Shown here: piece after piece, positions 1-8,615 of the stretch
Numbering within the stretch: position 1 is the stretch's first letter
Layout: each line of letters starts with the position of its first letter
Assembly (NCBI GenBank): GCA_003339645.1
Contig: QNUV01000041.1
Coordinates: forward strand, 960,953 to 1,024,952
Reading direction: 5' to 3'
DNA length: 64,000 bases
From: Microbacterium arborescens
GTDB lineage: Bacteria > Actinomycetota > Actinomycetes > Actinomycetales > Microbacteriaceae
The notes under the pieces: model-generated
What the model was told of the DNA's origin: nothing
Database searches by the model: none
The model's input: only the letters and a program-made list of their open reading frames with translations
Made by a program: the position numbers and the translations under genes

Positions 1-394
1 TGCCCTCGACGAGATGCACATGGGTCGCGAAGCCGCCCACGAGCTCGCGGTGCGCGCCGATGCGCTCATGCGGGCCCACGGCACTCACGACGCGCTCCCC
101 GAGCTCGAGTGGAATGCCATCCACCGCCGCGACGGTGCCGCCGAGCGCGGCGATCCTGCCGACGAACTCACGACCGAGAACCGTGGGAACCGGGCACTGC
201 TCGTCACCGTCGGTGATGGCGAGGTCGTCCTCGGTGATCGTGACGAGGTCGATGCGCACCAGCACATCTCCCGGTCCCAGCACCACGCCGGGGACGGCGA
301 TCGTCTCAGGATCGCGCCCGGGCCCCATCCAGGCGCGGGCCAGCGCAGCAGGACGCAGCAGGACGTCCATCGGTGCTCGGGTCGCCAGTTCCAT
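1..394 (-). CDS. Zinc-less alcohol dehydrogenase-like protein, C-terminus outside the window
   Basis: Partial gene running off the left edge; about 131 N-terminal residues are visible. It starts at an ATG preceded by a GAGAGG-like ribosome site. The sequence has the GroES-like fold of medium-chain dehydrogenases: a segment PGVVLGPGDVLVRIDLVTIT, then VLGREFVGRIAALGG and an ELGERV strand. It most resembles the dehydrogenases sometimes linked to phosphonate catabolism. The usual catalytic zinc ligands are absent: the GxCGSDxH stretch reads TITEDDLAI and the GHE histidine is arginine. The structural four-cysteine loop also appears deleted. I infer an oxidoreductase-like protein of changed or lost zinc chemistry. 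The Rossmann half lies outside the window, so the function is open. Confidence 0.7.
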   Translation of the reverse strand, partial: MELATRAPMDVLLRPAALARAWMGPGRDPETIAVPGVVLGPGDVLVRIDLVTITEDDLAITDGDEQCPVPTVLGREFVGRIAALGGTVAAVDGIPLELGERVVSAVGPHERIGAHRELVGGFATHVHLVEG

Positions 395-561
395 TCGCGC
401 CCTCTCGCCGGTGGTGACCCCCTCACTGTCGCAAAGGCCACCGTCTGGCGGACGCGGCGGCGCACCCCGTTCCGCGAATGTTCACCGGATGGTGGGCGGA
501 CCGCCTCCCCGGGGCCGCGGGTACGCTGGAATCCGGCGCGCGAGTGCCGGAGAGGACCACC

Positions 562-957
562 ATGAGAATCGTCGACTCGGCCGACTGGCGCGATCGCCTC
601 ACCTACGAGACGCCCTACCGCGTCGCCGACGTCATGCCGGGTGATCCCGCGCGATGCGCCGCGTGTCCCGCTGATGCCGGCGCGCACGACCGCGACCACC
701 TGTGGGCGGTCAAGCACCGTCACCCGACCAACCACGGCGGCTTCGTCCGGTTCTACTGCGAAGCCCACGTGCCCGAACGCAAGCAGCCCGCCGTCGCCGC
801 GCGCACCGCGCCGGCCCGGCGAGCCGCTCCCCGCACGGCCGCTCCGCGCGCCCCGAAGGCGCCGGCTCCCTCGGATGTCGTGCGGGCGATGTGCCCGGAC
901 TGCTTCGTCGAGGTGTCCGCCGCGGGCGAGTGCGGCATCTGCGGCATCCGGATCTGA
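562..957 (+). CDS. Small zinc-finger-like conserved protein (131 aa)
   Basis: Function unknown. The ATG at 562 is chosen because a GGAGAGGA ribosome site lies just upstream; in-frame upstream sequence lacks one. Two putative metal-binding clusters are visible: C32-x2-C35 with C66-x2-H69 near the N-terminus, and a four-cysteine ribbon C111-x2-C114 / C124-x2-C127 at the C-terminus. They are joined by a low-complexity Ala/Pro/Arg linker (about residues 75-105). This looks like a soluble zinc-ribbon protein that may bind nucleic acid or protein. The next gene begins 4 nt downstream and also carries paired cysteines, so the two are probably cotranscribed and may act together. The functional reading is inference only. 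Confidence 0.75.
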   Translation: MRIVDSADWRDRLTYETPYRVADVMPGDPARCAACPADAGAHDRDHLWAVKHRHPTNHGGFVRFYCEAHVPERKQPAVAARTAPARRAAPRTAAPRAPKAPAPSDVVRAMCPDCFVEVSAAGECGICGIRI

Positions 958-961
958 TCGG

Positions 962-1321
962 GTGAACGCGCCGGCCGCCGCGGACTATCCGACCGCACTG
1001 TGGTGCCGGTCCCGCCGCGGGTCGGCGCTCTGCACGCGTCCGCGGGGACACGCCGGCCTGCACAATCGCCTGGGCACGTCGCAGATGTGGTCGGACTCTC
1101 AAGCAGATCCGCCACGGTGCGCCGGCAGCGGCGAGCCCGCGGAGGCGGCACCCTCGTTGCCCGACGGGTTTCCCTTCGGGCGCGGCATGTGCCCCGTGTG
1201 CACCGGATTCGTCGAGCTGGCCGACGGTCGTCTGGAACGTCACGATGCCTTCCGCGGAACGACGGATGCCGCCGAGGGCGAGGCGCGGGCGCAGTGGTTC
1301 AATACCGTCGGGTGGAACTGA
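962..1321 (+). CDS. Small cysteine/histidine-rich conserved protein (119 aa)
   Basis: Function unknown. The GTG start lies 4 nt after the stop of the preceding zinc-finger-like gene, which suggests translational coupling. The N-terminal half has C15, C24, H30 and H34 in a CxxxxGHxxxH-like arrangement (CTRPRGHAGLH). The C-terminal half has C77-x2-C80 followed by H94. The segment ends with ARAQWFNTVGWN. No signal peptide or membrane segment is seen. Start choice is moderately sure: no strong ribosome site precedes it, but the coding frame upstream overlaps the neighbour. A metal-binding role is inferred from cysteine spacing only. Confidence 0.6.
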   Translation: MNAPAAADYPTALWCRSRRGSALCTRPRGHAGLHNRLGTSQMWSDSQADPPRCAGSGEPAEAAPSLPDGFPFGRGMCPVCTGFVELADGRLERHDAFRGTTDAAEGEARAQWFNTVGWN

Positions 1322-1348
1322 CCGCCCGCGCGGCGGAGCGGTGAGCCC

Positions 1349-1609
1349 TCAGGCGCTCGCCTCGTCGTCTCGCCAGGGCAGGTTGAGGTCCTCGGCCGGC
1401 ACGTCGACGTCTCCGACGTCGTCAGGACCACCCGTGCCGGGACGAGCCCGCACGAGGTCGTCGTCGACGTCCTCATCGGGGCTGGTCGGCGCCTCGTCCT
1501 GCTTCTCGCGGGTCTCGGTGTCGCTCGCCGGGCTGTAGCGCATGTCCTTGCGGACGGCCTCCGGCTCGGAGAGCGGTTCCTGGTCGGTCGCCGGGTCCTG
1601 CTGGCTCAT
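1349..1609 (-). CDS. Short acidic, probably disordered protein (86 aa)
   Basis: Hypothetical protein starting MSQQDPATDQEPLSE. The ATG at 1609 is preceded by AGGGAGACG, a good ribosome site; a GTG one codon upstream is less likely. The protein is rich in Asp, Glu, Pro and Gln (for example SPDEDVDDD) and has no hydrophobic core, so it is probably intrinsically disordered. It ends LPWRDDEASA. Similar short acidic proteins are common in Microbacteriaceae with no assigned role. It stands alone on the minus strand between two plus-strand genes. Confidence 0.6.
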   Translation of the reverse strand: MSQQDPATDQEPLSEPEAVRKDMRYSPASDTETREKQDEAPTSPDEDVDDDLVRARPGTGGPDDVGDVDVPAEDLNLPWRDDEASA

Positions 1610-1687
1610 CACGTCTCCCTCGCTGTCGGCGCGTCGACTCGACGCTCCCGACCACGGTAGGCAGCGCCGCAGATCGCGTCAGGCGCG

Positions 1688-1716
1688 TTGACCAGCCGAG
1701 AGCATCGTGCGATGAT
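1688..1716 (+). promoter_or_regulatory. Candidate sigma70-type promoter for the gene at 1800
   Basis: TTGACC at 1688-1693 (5 of 6 to TTGACA) is followed by a 17-nt spacer and GATGAT at 1711-1716 (4 of 6 to TATAAT). The spacing is ideal. A short inverted repeat CATCG-TG-CGATG overlaps the -10 element and could be an operator. The only plus-strand gene downstream starts at 1800. The rest of the 190-base gap 1610-1799 holds nothing else I can support. Confidence 0.35.
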
Positions 1717-1799
1717 CCCGGCCGACTCGGGCAGTATCCGATGATCACCGTCCGCGCAAGTGTGAGGTGCCGGATGCGGTTACCCGACACAGTGTTGCC

Positions 1800-2159
1800 A
1801 TGAGACGAATCACGTACGCGGGCGACACGGTGATCACGACGGATGACGTTGCGGAGGCACTGGTCGAGCTCACCGCCGCCGTGGCCAATTACGGCCGTGC
1901 GGAGGCCGTGCGGATTCCGATCGTGCTCGAGCCGAGCGGCCGCGTCGATGAGGCCGAGCTCGTGATCGGCGTCGGCAACGACGTGCTGTCCGCCCCCGTC
2001 GAGTGGGACGCCGATGAACCGGACTTCTCCGAGGGCGCGGACGATCTGCGCGCCCACGAGAGCTACCCCCGGCGCGCGGAGGGCGCCCACCTCTACGCCG
2101 TCGACGACGAGCCTCCCGCGCAGTGGGATCCCGACCTCGAGGGATTCCGCGACGCCTGA
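1800..2159 (+). CDS. Conserved hypothetical protein (119 aa)
   Basis: Function not recognised. The reading frame starts MRRITYAGDTVITTDDVAEA and has good actinobacterial codon usage throughout. The first half looks like a helix-strand domain (VAEALVELTAAVANYGRAEA, then IPIVLEPSGRVDEAELVIGV). The second half is acidic and ends QWDPDLEGFRDA. There is no signal peptide or membrane segment. ATG 1800 lacks a clear ribosome site, and in-frame upstream codons are not better placed, so the start is uncertain by up to about 11 codons. Confidence 0.6.
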   Translation: MRRITYAGDTVITTDDVAEALVELTAAVANYGRAEAVRIPIVLEPSGRVDEAELVIGVGNDVLSAPVEWDADEPDFSEGADDLRAHESYPRRAEGAHLYAVDDEPPAQWDPDLEGFRDA

Positions 2160-2225
2160 CCTTTCGCGTCACACTGCCGCCGACCGTGCGGCGCGGGCGC
2201 GCTCGATGGCGTAGCGTGGCCGATC

Positions 2226-3266
2226 GTGCGAGCGATGGTCATGGACAGCATCCGCGGGCCGGTGACGGTTCGCGAGGTGGCCGATCCGAACGTCCCCGCC
2301 GACGGCGTGGTGGTGTCGGTGCGCGCCACCGGGCTTTGTCGAAGCGACTGGCACGCCTGGGCAGGTCATGACGACATCGCCCTGCCGCACACCCCGGGAC
2401 ACGAGTTCTCGGGCGTCATCTCCGAGGTCGGTTCCGACGTCGAGGGCTGGCTGGTGGGTGATCGCGTCACGACGCCGTTCGTCATCGGCTGCGGTCGATG
2501 CGAGTGGTGCTCCCGCGGCGATGCTCAGGTCTGCCCCCACCAGCAGCAGCCCGGGTTCACCTACGCCGGCTCGTTCGCCGAGCGGGTTATCGTGCCGGCC
2601 GCCGACGTCAACCTCGTCGGCATCCCCGACGGCGTCTCGTTCGAAGCTGCGGCGGCGCTCGGATGCCGCTTCGCTACGGCCTACCGCGCGTTGATCGCCC
2701 GCGCAGCCCTGAGCGGCGGCGAGTGGATCACCATCGTCGGCGCAGGCGGCGTCGGTCTCAGCGCGGTGATGATCGCGCGGGCTTTGGGCGCGCGCGTCAT
2801 CGCGGTCGACCGCTCGCACGCCGCTTTACAGACCGCCTCCGAGGTCGGGGCGGAGCACGTCGTCGCCGCCGACGGGCGCGACGTGCCGGCGATCGTCCAC
2901 GAGCTGACGGGCGGGGGCAGCCACGTCTCGGTCGATGCGGTGGGCAGCGAGCAGACCGCATCCGATGCGATTCTGAGCCTTCGTCGCCGAGGGCGTCACG
3001 TGCAGATCGGGCTGCTGCCCTCGGCATCCGGTCGTAGCGCCGCTCCCCTGGCCCGCGTCATCGCGTGGGAACTCGACCTGCTCGGGAGTCACGGCATGGC
3101 GGCGGTGGACTACCCCGGGATGATGGCGCTGATCGGCGACGGCAGCCTGCGCCCGCAGGACCTCGTGCAGCGGGTGGTCGGGCTGGAGGAAGGTGCCCGA
3201 TTGCTGCCCGAAATGGACAGTGCGCCCGCCGCGGGCATGACGATGATCGACCCGCAGCTGGTCTGA
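2226..3266 (+). CDS. Zinc-dependent alcohol dehydrogenase (346 aa)
   Basis: Medium-chain zinc dehydrogenase that should oxidise an alcohol with NAD(P). The catalytic zinc set is intact: C38 in GLCRSDWH and H59-E60 in GHEF. The structural zinc lobe is intact too: C89, C92, C95 and C103 in CGRCEWCSRGDAQVC. The Rossmann motif GAGGVG follows at about residues 176-181 and a cofactor acidic residue in IAVDRS. Length is typical. A GTG start is used at 2226; an ATG three codons in is possible, but the family opening (MRAMV) favours the GTG. Substrate cannot be read from the sequence. It is a single gene ended by a strong hairpin. Confidence 0.9.
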   Translation: MRAMVMDSIRGPVTVREVADPNVPADGVVVSVRATGLCRSDWHAWAGHDDIALPHTPGHEFSGVISEVGSDVEGWLVGDRVTTPFVIGCGRCEWCSRGDAQVCPHQQQPGFTYAGSFAERVIVPAADVNLVGIPDGVSFEAAAALGCRFATAYRALIARAALSGGEWITIVGAGGVGLSAVMIARALGARVIAVDRSHAALQTASEVGAEHVVAADGRDVPAIVHELTGGGSHVSVDAVGSEQTASDAILSLRRRGRHVQIGLLPSASGRSAAPLARVIAWELDLLGSHGMAAVDYPGMMALIGDGSLRPQDLVQRVVGLEEGARLLPEMDSAPAAGMTMIDPQLV

Positions 3267-3280
3267 ACGGCGCGAGACGC

Positions 3281-3322
3281 GAAGACCCCGCCCGGACGCG
3301 GTGGTCATGGGGCGGGGTCTTC
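3281..3322. terminator. Bidirectional terminator hairpin, 13-bp stem
   Basis: GAAGACCCCGCCC at 3281-3293 pairs perfectly with GGGCGGGGTCTTC at 3310-3322 around a 16-nt loop. It lies between the convergent alcohol dehydrogenase and dps genes and could stop transcription from both. No U-tract is evident. Confidence 0.8.
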
Positions 3323-3374
3323 GGGGCGGGTCTCCCCAGCCGCGGCTCGGCGCTTGGCCGACCCTGGGGCTCTG

Positions 3375-3914
3375 TCAGCCCTGCGGCTTGCGGTTCTCGG
3401 CGCTGACCATCCAGGCGAGCTGCTCGAGGCGCTCGAGGATCGAGTGCAGGATGTCGGCGGTCGTGGGGTCTTCCTCGTCGACCTCGTCGTGCACGTCGCG
3501 GCAGGTTCCGATCGTCGCCTCCAGGCGCTCGGTGATGAGGTCGATGACCTCGGCGGTGTCGATCTCGCCCTGCGGGAACTCCGGCAGCGTCGTCGTCTCG
3601 GCGACAGTGTCGCTGCGGCCGTCCGGCAGGGCGTGGAGCGCACGCATGCGCTCGGCGACCGTGTCGGCGAACTCGCGCGCGGCATCGATGATCTCGTCGA
3701 GCTGCAGGTGGGTGTCGCGGAAGTTGCGTCCGACGACGTTCCAGTGCGCCTGCTTGCCCTGAAGCGACAGCTCGATGAGGTCGACGAGCACCTTCTGGGT
3801 GTTCTCGCTGAGCTTCTGCGAAGCGCGGAAGCCGCTCTCGGCGTTCTGCTCGTTCGTCAGACCGGCGCCGGCGGCGCGGCGCTTGTTACGCGTGGTGGTG
3901 GTGTTCGTGGCCAT
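3375..3914 (-). CDS. dps: Dps-family ferritin-like DNA-protection protein (179 aa)
   Basis: Dodecameric iron-oxidising, DNA-protecting protein of stress and stationary phase. The inter-subunit ferroxidase residues line up with E. coli Dps: H57, H69 and D73 on one helix face (HWNVVG, then HLQLDE) and D84 and E88 eleven and fifteen residues later. The N-terminal tail MATNTTTTRNKRRAAG is basic, as in Dps proteins that bind DNA directly. The start is set by an AGGAGG ribosome site upstream of ATG 3914. It is monocistronic and convergent with the upstream-coordinate alcohol dehydrogenase. Function is secure at family level. Confidence 0.93.
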   Translation of the reverse strand: MATNTTTTRNKRRAAGAGLTNEQNAESGFRASQKLSENTQKVLVDLIELSLQGKQAHWNVVGRNFRDTHLQLDEIIDAAREFADTVAERMRALHALPDGRSDTVAETTTLPEFPQGEIDTAEVIDLITERLEATIGTCRDVHDEVDEEDPTTADILHSILERLEQLAWMVSAENRKPQG

Positions 3915-4039
3915 AGTGTTGCCTCCTCGAGTCGAGATGACATCCACGCTAGGCAGGGTCGCAGCGCGGTGCCCACCGGTTGATGGAACGTGCGGGGGCT
4001 GGTAACGGGGTGGGTTGGTCTGCACCGCGTTGTCGTCCG

Positions 4040-4240
4040 TCAGGTGTCGGAATCGGCCTCGCTCTGCCGCATCTGCTGTCGCACGATCAAGACGAAGCTC
4101 GAGATCATGCTCGACACGAAGACGACGAACCCCGCGATTCGCCAGCCTCCGTCCGCAACGAACGCGAAAGGCATCGAAACGCCCCACAGCACGAGGGCGA
4201 CGATCAGCATGACGAGTGGTCGGCGCGGCCATCGGTTCAT
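4040..4240 (-). CDS. Small two-helix membrane protein (66 aa)
   Basis: Unknown function. The sequence MNRWPRRPLVML is followed by two hydrophobic segments (about residues 9-29 and 34-53). Positive residues at the N-terminus suggest the N-terminus is inside the cell. A short polar tail RQQMRQSEADSDT follows. The gene lies between dps and ychF on the same strand. Nothing suggests co-function. Confidence 0.6.
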   Translation of the reverse strand: MNRWPRRPLVMLIVALVLWGVSMPFAFVADGGWRIAGFVVFVSSMISSFVLIVRQQMRQSEADSDT

Positions 4241-4303
4241 GGGCCGATGCTCTCAGCCCCTAGGTCGAACCGCTACAGATGTTTTCCGATCCGGGAGTAC
4301 GGC

Positions 4304-5377
<1,074 letters not shown>

Positions 5378-5486
5378 GGGCATCCAGTCTACGTGGCCCG
5401 CCGGCATCGCCTCCGACCGATCCGGATCGCCCGGCTCGGCGGCGCGCCTCCCTTCCCGCGCTCCGAACGCGGGTGACGCTTGTGCC

Positions 5487-6083
5487 GTGGCACTCGACTT
5501 CACCGCGATCGACTTCGAGACGGCGAACTCCTCCAGTGCATCCGCGTGCTCGGTCGGACTCGTCCGCGTCCGGGACGGCGAGGTCGTCGCATCCGACGGC
5601 TGGCTGATCCGGCCGCCCTCCGGCCACGACCGCTTCTTCGACATCAACGTGTCCATCCACGGGATCACCGCCGACGCGGTGGAGCATGCCCCCGGTTGGG
5701 TCGCGCAGCTCCCCCGCCTTCTCGACTTCATCGGTGACGACGTGCTCGTCGCCCACAACGCGGGTTTCGACATGGCGGTGCTGCGTCGAGCCTGCGAGGC
5801 GACGGATGCCGCACTCCCCGCGATCCGCTCGGTGTGCAGCGTGCAGCTGGCACGAAAGACGTACCAGCTCGATTCCTACCGGCTGCCGCTCGTGGCCGCT
5901 GCTGTCGGGTTCCTCGACTTCGCGCACCACGACGCCCTGGCGGACGCGCTCGCGTGCGCACACATCACCATCGACGCGGCTCGTCGGGCCGGCGCGCGCG
6001 ATCTCGTCGAACTCGCGATGCTTCTGGGGGTGCGCGTGCCCGAGCACGAGCCGATCGGGGCTTCGCTGCTCAGCCCGGCCTGA
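5487..6083 (+). CDS. DnaQ-like 3'-5' exonuclease (198 aa)
   Basis: Single-domain DEDDh exonuclease of the DNA polymerase III epsilon/RNase T superfamily. The four metal-binding acids are visible: D9 and E11 in AIDFETA, D95 in HNAGFDM, and D153 paired with the general-base H148 in HHDALAD. It is too short to carry a BRCT or polymerase-binding tail, so it is probably a stand-alone trimming or repair nuclease rather than the replicative proofreader. The GTG start gives the family-typical opening VALDFTAIDFET. It is divergent from ychF. Confidence 0.85.
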   Translation: MALDFTAIDFETANSSSASACSVGLVRVRDGEVVASDGWLIRPPSGHDRFFDINVSIHGITADAVEHAPGWVAQLPRLLDFIGDDVLVAHNAGFDMAVLRRACEATDAALPAIRSVCSVQLARKTYQLDSYRLPLVAAAVGFLDFAHHDALADALACAHITIDAARRAGARDLVELAMLLGVRVPEHEPIGASLLSPA

Positions 6084-6147
6084 CGGAGTCGCTGGTCGTT
6101 CGCGGGCCTGTGGAAGGTCCCGGCGCGATGTCGGAGGCCCGTGACAT

Positions 6148-6169
6148 GATTCGAACATGCATTCGAATC
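6148..6169. promoter_or_regulatory. LexA/SOS-box-like palindrome overlapping a start codon
   Basis: Perfect 8-bp inverted repeat GATTCGAA-N6-TTCGAATC. Its core TCGAAC-ATGC-ATTCGA differs by one base from the actinobacterial LexA box TCGAAC-N4-GTTCGA. The ATG of the DUF222/HNH gene (6157) is in its centre, so a bound repressor would cover the start. A CATGAT -10-like element at 6145-6150 would put transcription start at or next to this ATG, giving a leaderless mRNA. In M. tuberculosis several genes of the related 13E12 repeat family carry LexA boxes (recalled). Confidence 0.55.
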
Positions 6170-7597
6170 GCGGAGTCGTCAGCGGGATGGGCAGCGACGG
6201 TGACGTCGACGTCCTCGCTCAGCTGGTCGCGGATGCCGAGGGCATAGCGGATGCCGCACGAGCGGCACAGGTCCGGGAGGTTCGTCTCCTCGCTGCCGCC
6301 GGTCAGCTGGCTGAGTCCCAGGCCGCTGGGGCGTCGGAGAAGGTCAAGGCGCGAGAGATGGCGCTTCGCGGGATCGCGGCCGAGCTTGCCGGGGTGTTCG
6401 TGGCGACCGACCGAACCCTGCAGCGGCGGATCGATGAGGCACGAGATCTGGAGGAGAACTACCCGGTGACGATGGGGGCCTGGGAAGCCGGACGCATAGT
6501 CCGGGGGCACGTGCGGGTCATCCAGGAGGTCGGGGGCCTGGTACCCGCGGAGGAGCGGGCGGAGTTCGAACGCGTCGCGATCGAGAAGTGCGAGGGCGAG
6601 ACATCCAACCGGGTGCGCGACGCGTTGCGGATGCTGGCCGAACGGATGCACCCGCGGACGTTCACCGAGCGGCACGAAGAAGCCGCGGCAGAGCGGTGCG
6701 TACGCGTGCAGGCCGGGGCCGACGGGATGTCAGATCTCATCGCGACACTGCCGACCGTCATCGCCGACGGGATCGTGGATCGCCTGACCCGACAGGCGCG
6801 GGAGATCATCAACGCGCGAGAGCAAGCCGACACTGCGTGCCTCGGCGCCGGCGGGGTTGACATCGACGCACCGCGGGCGGGCGCCGAGGCGTCCGACGGA
6901 GGCGTCGGACGCGGGCGCTGACGCCCGTGACGATGCTGGCGCCGTCGACGGGTCGTCGTTCGTCGACGATGCGCGAAGCATCGATCAGGTCCGCGCCGAC
7001 GTGCTCAGTGACCTCCTCCTCGCCGGGATGCCCGCCCTCGACCCCACCGGCACCGGTGACGGCGACGGAACGCTCGGAGCGATCCGCGCGCACGTGCAGG
7101 TCGCCGTGTCCGCCCTCACACTGATGAGGCAAGACGATGGGCCCGCCGATCTCGCCGGCCGCTCCCCCATCGACGCGAACACTGCACGCGAACTCGCCGG
7201 CAACGCCACCTCCTGGGACCGGTTGCTCACCCACCCGGTCACCGGAACCGTCCTCGAATGCGACACCTACCGGCCCACGAGCGCGATGGTGCGACTGCTA
7301 CGGGCCCGCGATCGGCACTGCCGGTTCCCCGGATGCCGACAACCCGCCATCCGCTGCGAACTGGACCACACCATCGCCGCGTCCGACGGTGGGGCGACGC
7401 ACGTGTGCAACCTCGCCAACCTCTGCAAGAGGCATCACGACGTCAAACACCACACCCGATGGCACGTCAGACAACTCCCGGGCGGGCGGCTCGTGTGGAC
7501 CTCACCCACCGGGCGGGTCTACCGCGAAGACGCACCACCACCACTCGTCGCCTTCACGACTACAGACCCACCCGGACCGGGGCTCCCACCGTTCTGA
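6157..7597 (+). pseudogene. DUF222 / HNH endonuclease (13E12-family) gene interrupted by a frameshift
   Basis: Two consecutive reading frames together make one complete DUF222-HNH protein. The first (6157-6921, 254 codons) holds the DUF222 domain ending ADGMSDLIATLPTVIADG plus a variable linker. The second, shifted by one base, continues with RSIDQVRADVLSDLLLAG and ends with an intact HNH nuclease: CRFPGCRQP, then CELDH, NLANLCKRHHDVKHH. The switch falls in the linker, between about 6857 and 6921. Two hairpins surround the first stop (6889-6912 and 6913-6926), and the stop context is TGA-C. It may be a recent one-base mutation, a sequencing error, or programmed +1 frameshifting. The truncated relative at 63218 shows the same domain order unbroken through this linker. 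The start may be ATG 6157 (leaderless) or ATG 6187. Confidence 0.75.
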
Positions 7598-7854
7598 CGA
7601 GTTCGCCCTTCGGTTGGCGCTGGTCGTGGGTTCGGCGTGCACGGCCGCGGGTTCAGCCTGCGCTTACTCGTGTACTCGCGTACCCGGCTCGCCGCTTCGC
7701 CGGTCCCGGTCCCCGATTCAGCGCGCGCAGACCGACCCGACCCCGGCTGCCACGGTTCTGATGAATCCAGCGTTCGGTCGGCGCTGGTCGCCGGCTCAGC
7801 GCGGCCGATTGGTGGCTCCGTGTCAGCGCCGCGCGCGGGCTGCGGGGTGCGGGA
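7598..7854. repeat. Non-coding gap with a degenerate copy of the HNH gene's 3' end
   Basis: I see no gene here. The sequence around the HNH stop (about 7568-7620, GGGGCTCCCACCGTTCTGA, then TTCGGTTGGCGCTGGTCG) recurs in diverged form at about 7735-7800 (CCCGGCTGCCACGGTTCTGA, then TTCGGTCGGCGCTGGTCG). The stop codon and the CGGTTGGCGCTGGTCG-like block are both kept. It looks like the decayed end of a second DUF222 copy or a local tandem duplication. Confidence 0.45.
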
Positions 7855-8517
7855 CTATGCGCCATCACCCCGCGACGCCTGCGCGCGCGGCCACGGTGCC
7901 CACCCGTCCGCAACCGCGCGGAGCACCTCCGAGGCGCGCGAGAGCCGCTCCACCGGAAAATCCTCCCCGCGCGACTGGCCGGATCGGCCGCCCTCGGGGA
8001 ATCTGAACGCGTGCTCCACCGAAAGCTCGGCACCGGGCACGATGGCCTCGCGGAAGTTCCCCGTCACGACCGCGAAGACCTGCTCCTCGAGTTCGTCTGC
8101 GATAGACCGCCAATCCTCGTCGCATGCGTCGCACCCGCAATGCGGGTAGTGAGCGTCATGCAGCAGTCCCGAGTGCACCGAGAGTCCCGGATACGCATCG
8201 AACACGAAAGTCACCGATGCGCACCGCGGGTCGGCGGGACGCAGGCGCACCGCGCGAAGTACAGCGAAGGAGCTCGGTCTGTTCAGATCCGAGGCAACGC
8301 CAATACCCTCCTCGACGTCGACCTCGAAGGTCTCGCGGAGGTACGAGATGAGAGCGTCGGCGACAGCGTGCAGCGGCGCGAAGCGCTCCGGATGCGTGTC
8401 GACCGAATAGGTCTCTTCTGGAGGCGATCCCGGCCAGCGTCTGCCGTACTCGATGACCGCGCCGTCGGCATCGCGGAACACCGGCGCGTCGACGGTCGGG
8501 CGCACGTAGCCGTTCAT
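7855..8517 (-). CDS. Conserved hypothetical protein, DUF6226-like (220 aa)
   Basis: Function unknown. Soluble protein with a cysteine/histidine cluster HYPHCGCDACDEDW at about residues 129-142 that may bind metal. An acidic segment (DVEEGIG) precedes it. The family assignment is from recollection of this motif in actinobacterial proteins, not a search. The ATG at 8517 is chosen over a GTG six codons upstream because GAGGATG lies at proper spacing. It stands alone, convergent with the HNH gene and divergent from rmuC. Confidence 0.65.
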   Translation of the reverse strand: MNGYVRPTVDAPVFRDADGAVIEYGRRWPGSPPEETYSVDTHPERFAPLHAVADALISYLRETFEVDVEEGIGVASDLNRPSSFAVLRAVRLRPADPRCASVTFVFDAYPGLSVHSGLLHDAHYPHCGCDACDEDWRSIADELEEQVFAVVTGNFREAIVPGAELSVEHAFRFPEGGRSGQSRGEDFPVERLSRASEVLRAVADGWAPWPRAQASRGDGA

Positions 8518-8615
8518 ACCAACATCCTCGCTCACCGGGGCGCTTCCGGCACGCGCGCGCCGCGCCGCGCAACCCGCCTCCGGGCGATGTCGGAGGCACC
8601 CGGCATCCTGGACAC

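Noticed and set aside
6157-7597. Group II intron, retron or transposase explanation for the broken HNH gene
   Set aside because: There are no reverse transcriptase or transposase motifs, no terminal inverted repeats and no target duplication; the domain order is plain DUF222-HNH.
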